From positions 3,100,001-3,164,000 of the forward strand of contig NZ_AP014635.1 in the NCBI RefSeq assembly GCF_001547935.1: 64,000 bases of DNA. The letters are read 5' to 3'. Of the stretch, positions 62,795-64,000 are shown piece after piece. Position 1 is the stretch's first letter. Every line of letters starts with the position of its first letter. The notes beneath the pieces are model-generated. The model saw only the letters and a program-made list of their open reading frames with translations, had not been told where the DNA came from and searched no databases. The position numbers were made by a program, and so were the translations under genes. The stretch is from Vibrio tritonius (lineage in GTDB: Bacteria > Pseudomonadota > Gammaproteobacteria > Enterobacterales > Vibrionaceae).

Positions 62795-64000
62795 ATGCAA
62801 AAAATTCGTGTTGATGTCGCTGTCATTGGCGGTGGTACCGCAGGCTTAGGCGCTTACCGTGCAGCAAAAGCGCACACTTCTAGTGTTGTCATGATTGAAG
62901 GCGGCCCGTATGGCACCACTTGTGCTCGTGTTGGTTGCATGCCGTCCAAGCTTCTGATTGCTGCTGCAGAAAGCGTACACAACATTCAAAAAGCTCCCGG
63001 TTTTGGCGTTCACCCCCAAGGCGAATTAATCATTAACGGTCGTGAAGTGATGGACCGTGTAAAACGTGAACGCGACCGTTTCGTTGGTTTTGTCCTTGAA
63101 GGTGTGGATGAAATCCCTGCGGAAGACAAAATCGCTGGCTATGCAAAATTCAAAGATGATCATACCCTAATTGTGGATGATCATACAGAAATCACTGCAG
63201 ATCGCATCGTCATTGCTACCGGTTCACGCCCTGCTTATCCGGGTGTTTGGAATGAATTAGGTGATCGCTTAGTCGTAAACGACGACGTATTTAACTGGGA
63301 TGACCTACCAGAAGCGGTTGCGGTATTTGGCCCAGGTGTGATCGGTCTAGAGCTAGGGCAATCACTGCATCGTCTTGGCGTGAAGGTGAAAGTGTTTGGC
63401 TTAGGTGGTCAAGTGGGTCCAATAACCGATCCTAAAATCATGTCTTACGCCACTAAAGCCTTCCAAGAAGAGTTCTACTTAGACCCAGATGTCAAAGTAG
63501 AAAGCATGAAGCGCATCGAAGGCTCGGACAAAGTTGAAATTCAATTCATCAACCATAACGGTGAATTAGAAACATTCGTTGTCGATTATGTACTGGCAGC
63601 GACTGGCCGTCGTCCTAATGTCGATAACTTAAATCTTGAATCAACCAACTTAGAAGTCGATGCGCGAGGCGTACCGAGTGCAGATCACTTCACTCTGCAA
63701 ACCTCTGTTAGCCATATTTTTATTGCTGGCGATGCCAGTAACCAGATTCCGTTATTGCATGAAGCGGCAGACCAAGCACGTATCGCAGGTGACAATGCAG
63801 GACGCTTCCCAGAACTTCGTGCGGGCTTACGCCGCTCACCAATTTCTGCTGTATTCTCTGATCCGCAGATTGCGATGGTTGGCGAAACGTTCAAACAGCT
63901 TTCAGCTCGTTTGGGTAACTGCGGCTGCTTCGCAACGGGTGAAGTATCGTTTGAGAACCAAGGTCGTTCTCGTGTGATGCTGCGCAATAAGGGCCTATTA
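62795..64000 (+). CDS. FAD-dependent pyridine nucleotide-disulfide oxidoreductase (dihydrolipoamide dehydrogenase-like), 5' part
   Basis: 402 codons are visible and the frame runs off the window end. VAVIGGGTAGLGAYRAAKAH is the FAD-binding Rossmann start. The redox-active pair is C43 and C48 in TTCARVGCMPSKLL (CxxxxC). VAVFGPGVIGLELGQSLHRL is the NAD(P) site. IFIAGDASNQIPLLHEAADQ is the second FAD contact. It is dihydrolipoamide dehydrogenase-like but stands apart from any 2-oxoacid dehydrogenase genes. Next to the Prx-Grx fusion it may serve thiol recycling, which is inference. The dimerisation domain with the catalytic His lies beyond the window. Confidence 0.85.
   Translation, partial: MQKIRVDVAVIGGGTAGLGAYRAAKAHTSSVVMIEGGPYGTTCARVGCMPSKLLIAAAESVHNIQKAPGFGVHPQGELIINGREVMDRVKRERDRFVGFVLEGVDEIPAEDKIAGYAKFKDDHTLIVDDHTEITADRIVIATGSRPAYPGVWNELGDRLVVNDDVFNWDDLPEAVAVFGPGVIGLELGQSLHRLGVKVKVFGLGGQVGPITDPKIMSYATKAFQEEFYLDPDVKVESMKRIEGSDKVEIQFINHNGELETFVVDYVLAATGRRPNVDNLNLESTNLEVDARGVPSADHFTLQTSVSHIFIAGDASNQIPLLHEAADQARIAGDNAGRFPELRAGLRRSPISAVFSDPQIAMVGETFKQLSARLGNCGCFATGEVSFENQGRSRVMLRNKGLL

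Overview
The window is a core chromosomal segment of a gamma-proteobacterium, almost certainly a member of the Vibrionaceae. Three things point there. The gene order matches the Vibrio large chromosome: cpdB, fklB, the alpha/spc/S10 ribosomal operons, rlmB-rnr, mdlAB, motX, purA, slyD-kefBG-yheS-yheT-prkB-crp, astDA-argD-pabA, a secreted nuclease, trpS-gph-rpe-dam-damX-aroB-aroK, pilQPONM, ponA, oxyR. The Na+-driven flagellar stator gene motX is present. A peroxiredoxin-glutaredoxin fusion lies beside oxyR. I cannot name the species. I see no tRNA, rRNA, insertion sequence, prophage, integron or CRISPR array.

Layout. 1-3.1 kb: 3' end of cpdB, a Crp-like regulator truncated at its DNA-binding helix, an ElaA-type acetyltransferase, an OapA/YtfB-like cell-surface protein, and fklB. 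3.4-17.4 kb, all on the minus strand: the S10 operon (rpsJ to rpsQ), the spc operon (rplN to rpmJ) and the alpha operon (rpsM to rplQ). Candidate promoters for all three are visible, each with a GC-rich discriminator, along with leader structures where L4 and S4 are expected to act. 17.4-20.7 kb: rlmB-rnr. 20.9-26 kb, plus strand: an exported amidohydrolase and a heterodimeric ABC exporter (mdlAB). 26-32.8 kb, minus strand: motX with a sigma-28-like promoter, purA, an isoaspartyl peptidase, slyD, yheV, kefB and kefG. 32.9-38.5 kb, plus strand: yheS, a TIGR02444-like gene, yheT, yheU, prkB and crp. 38.5-44.2 kb, minus strand: a DUF1338 gene, astD, astA, argD and pabA. 44.4-58.1 kb, minus strand: a secreted nuclease, trpS, gph, rpe, dam, damX, aroB, aroK and the type IV pilus assembly cluster pilQPONM. 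58.2-64 kb: ponA, oxyR facing away from the peroxiredoxin-glutaredoxin gene, and the 5' part of a flavin disulfide reductase cut by the window end.

How the genes work together. Most of the window is growth machinery: translation, SecY export, alpha subunit of RNA polymerase, RNase R and RlmB, chorismate and folate supply, nucleotide synthesis, and Dam/DamX. Smaller functional modules are K+ efflux under electrophile stress (KefB/KefG), arginine synthesis and degradation (ArgD, AstA, AstD), extracellular DNA degradation plus pilus assembly, and an OxyR peroxide-response module. The OxyR module has a near-perfect four-element operator in its divergent promoter region.

I did not find a convincing previously undescribed system. 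The most useful leads are regulatory or subfamily-level: the OxyR operator; a possible alternative-pairing leader before the terminal flavoprotein; the sigma-28-like motX promoter; paired noncanonical motifs in MdlA/MdlB; a PilP without any cysteine next to a short PilQ; tandem hairpins between argD and astA; and the truncated Crp-like protein. Operator, promoter and terminator calls were made by eye and not tested.
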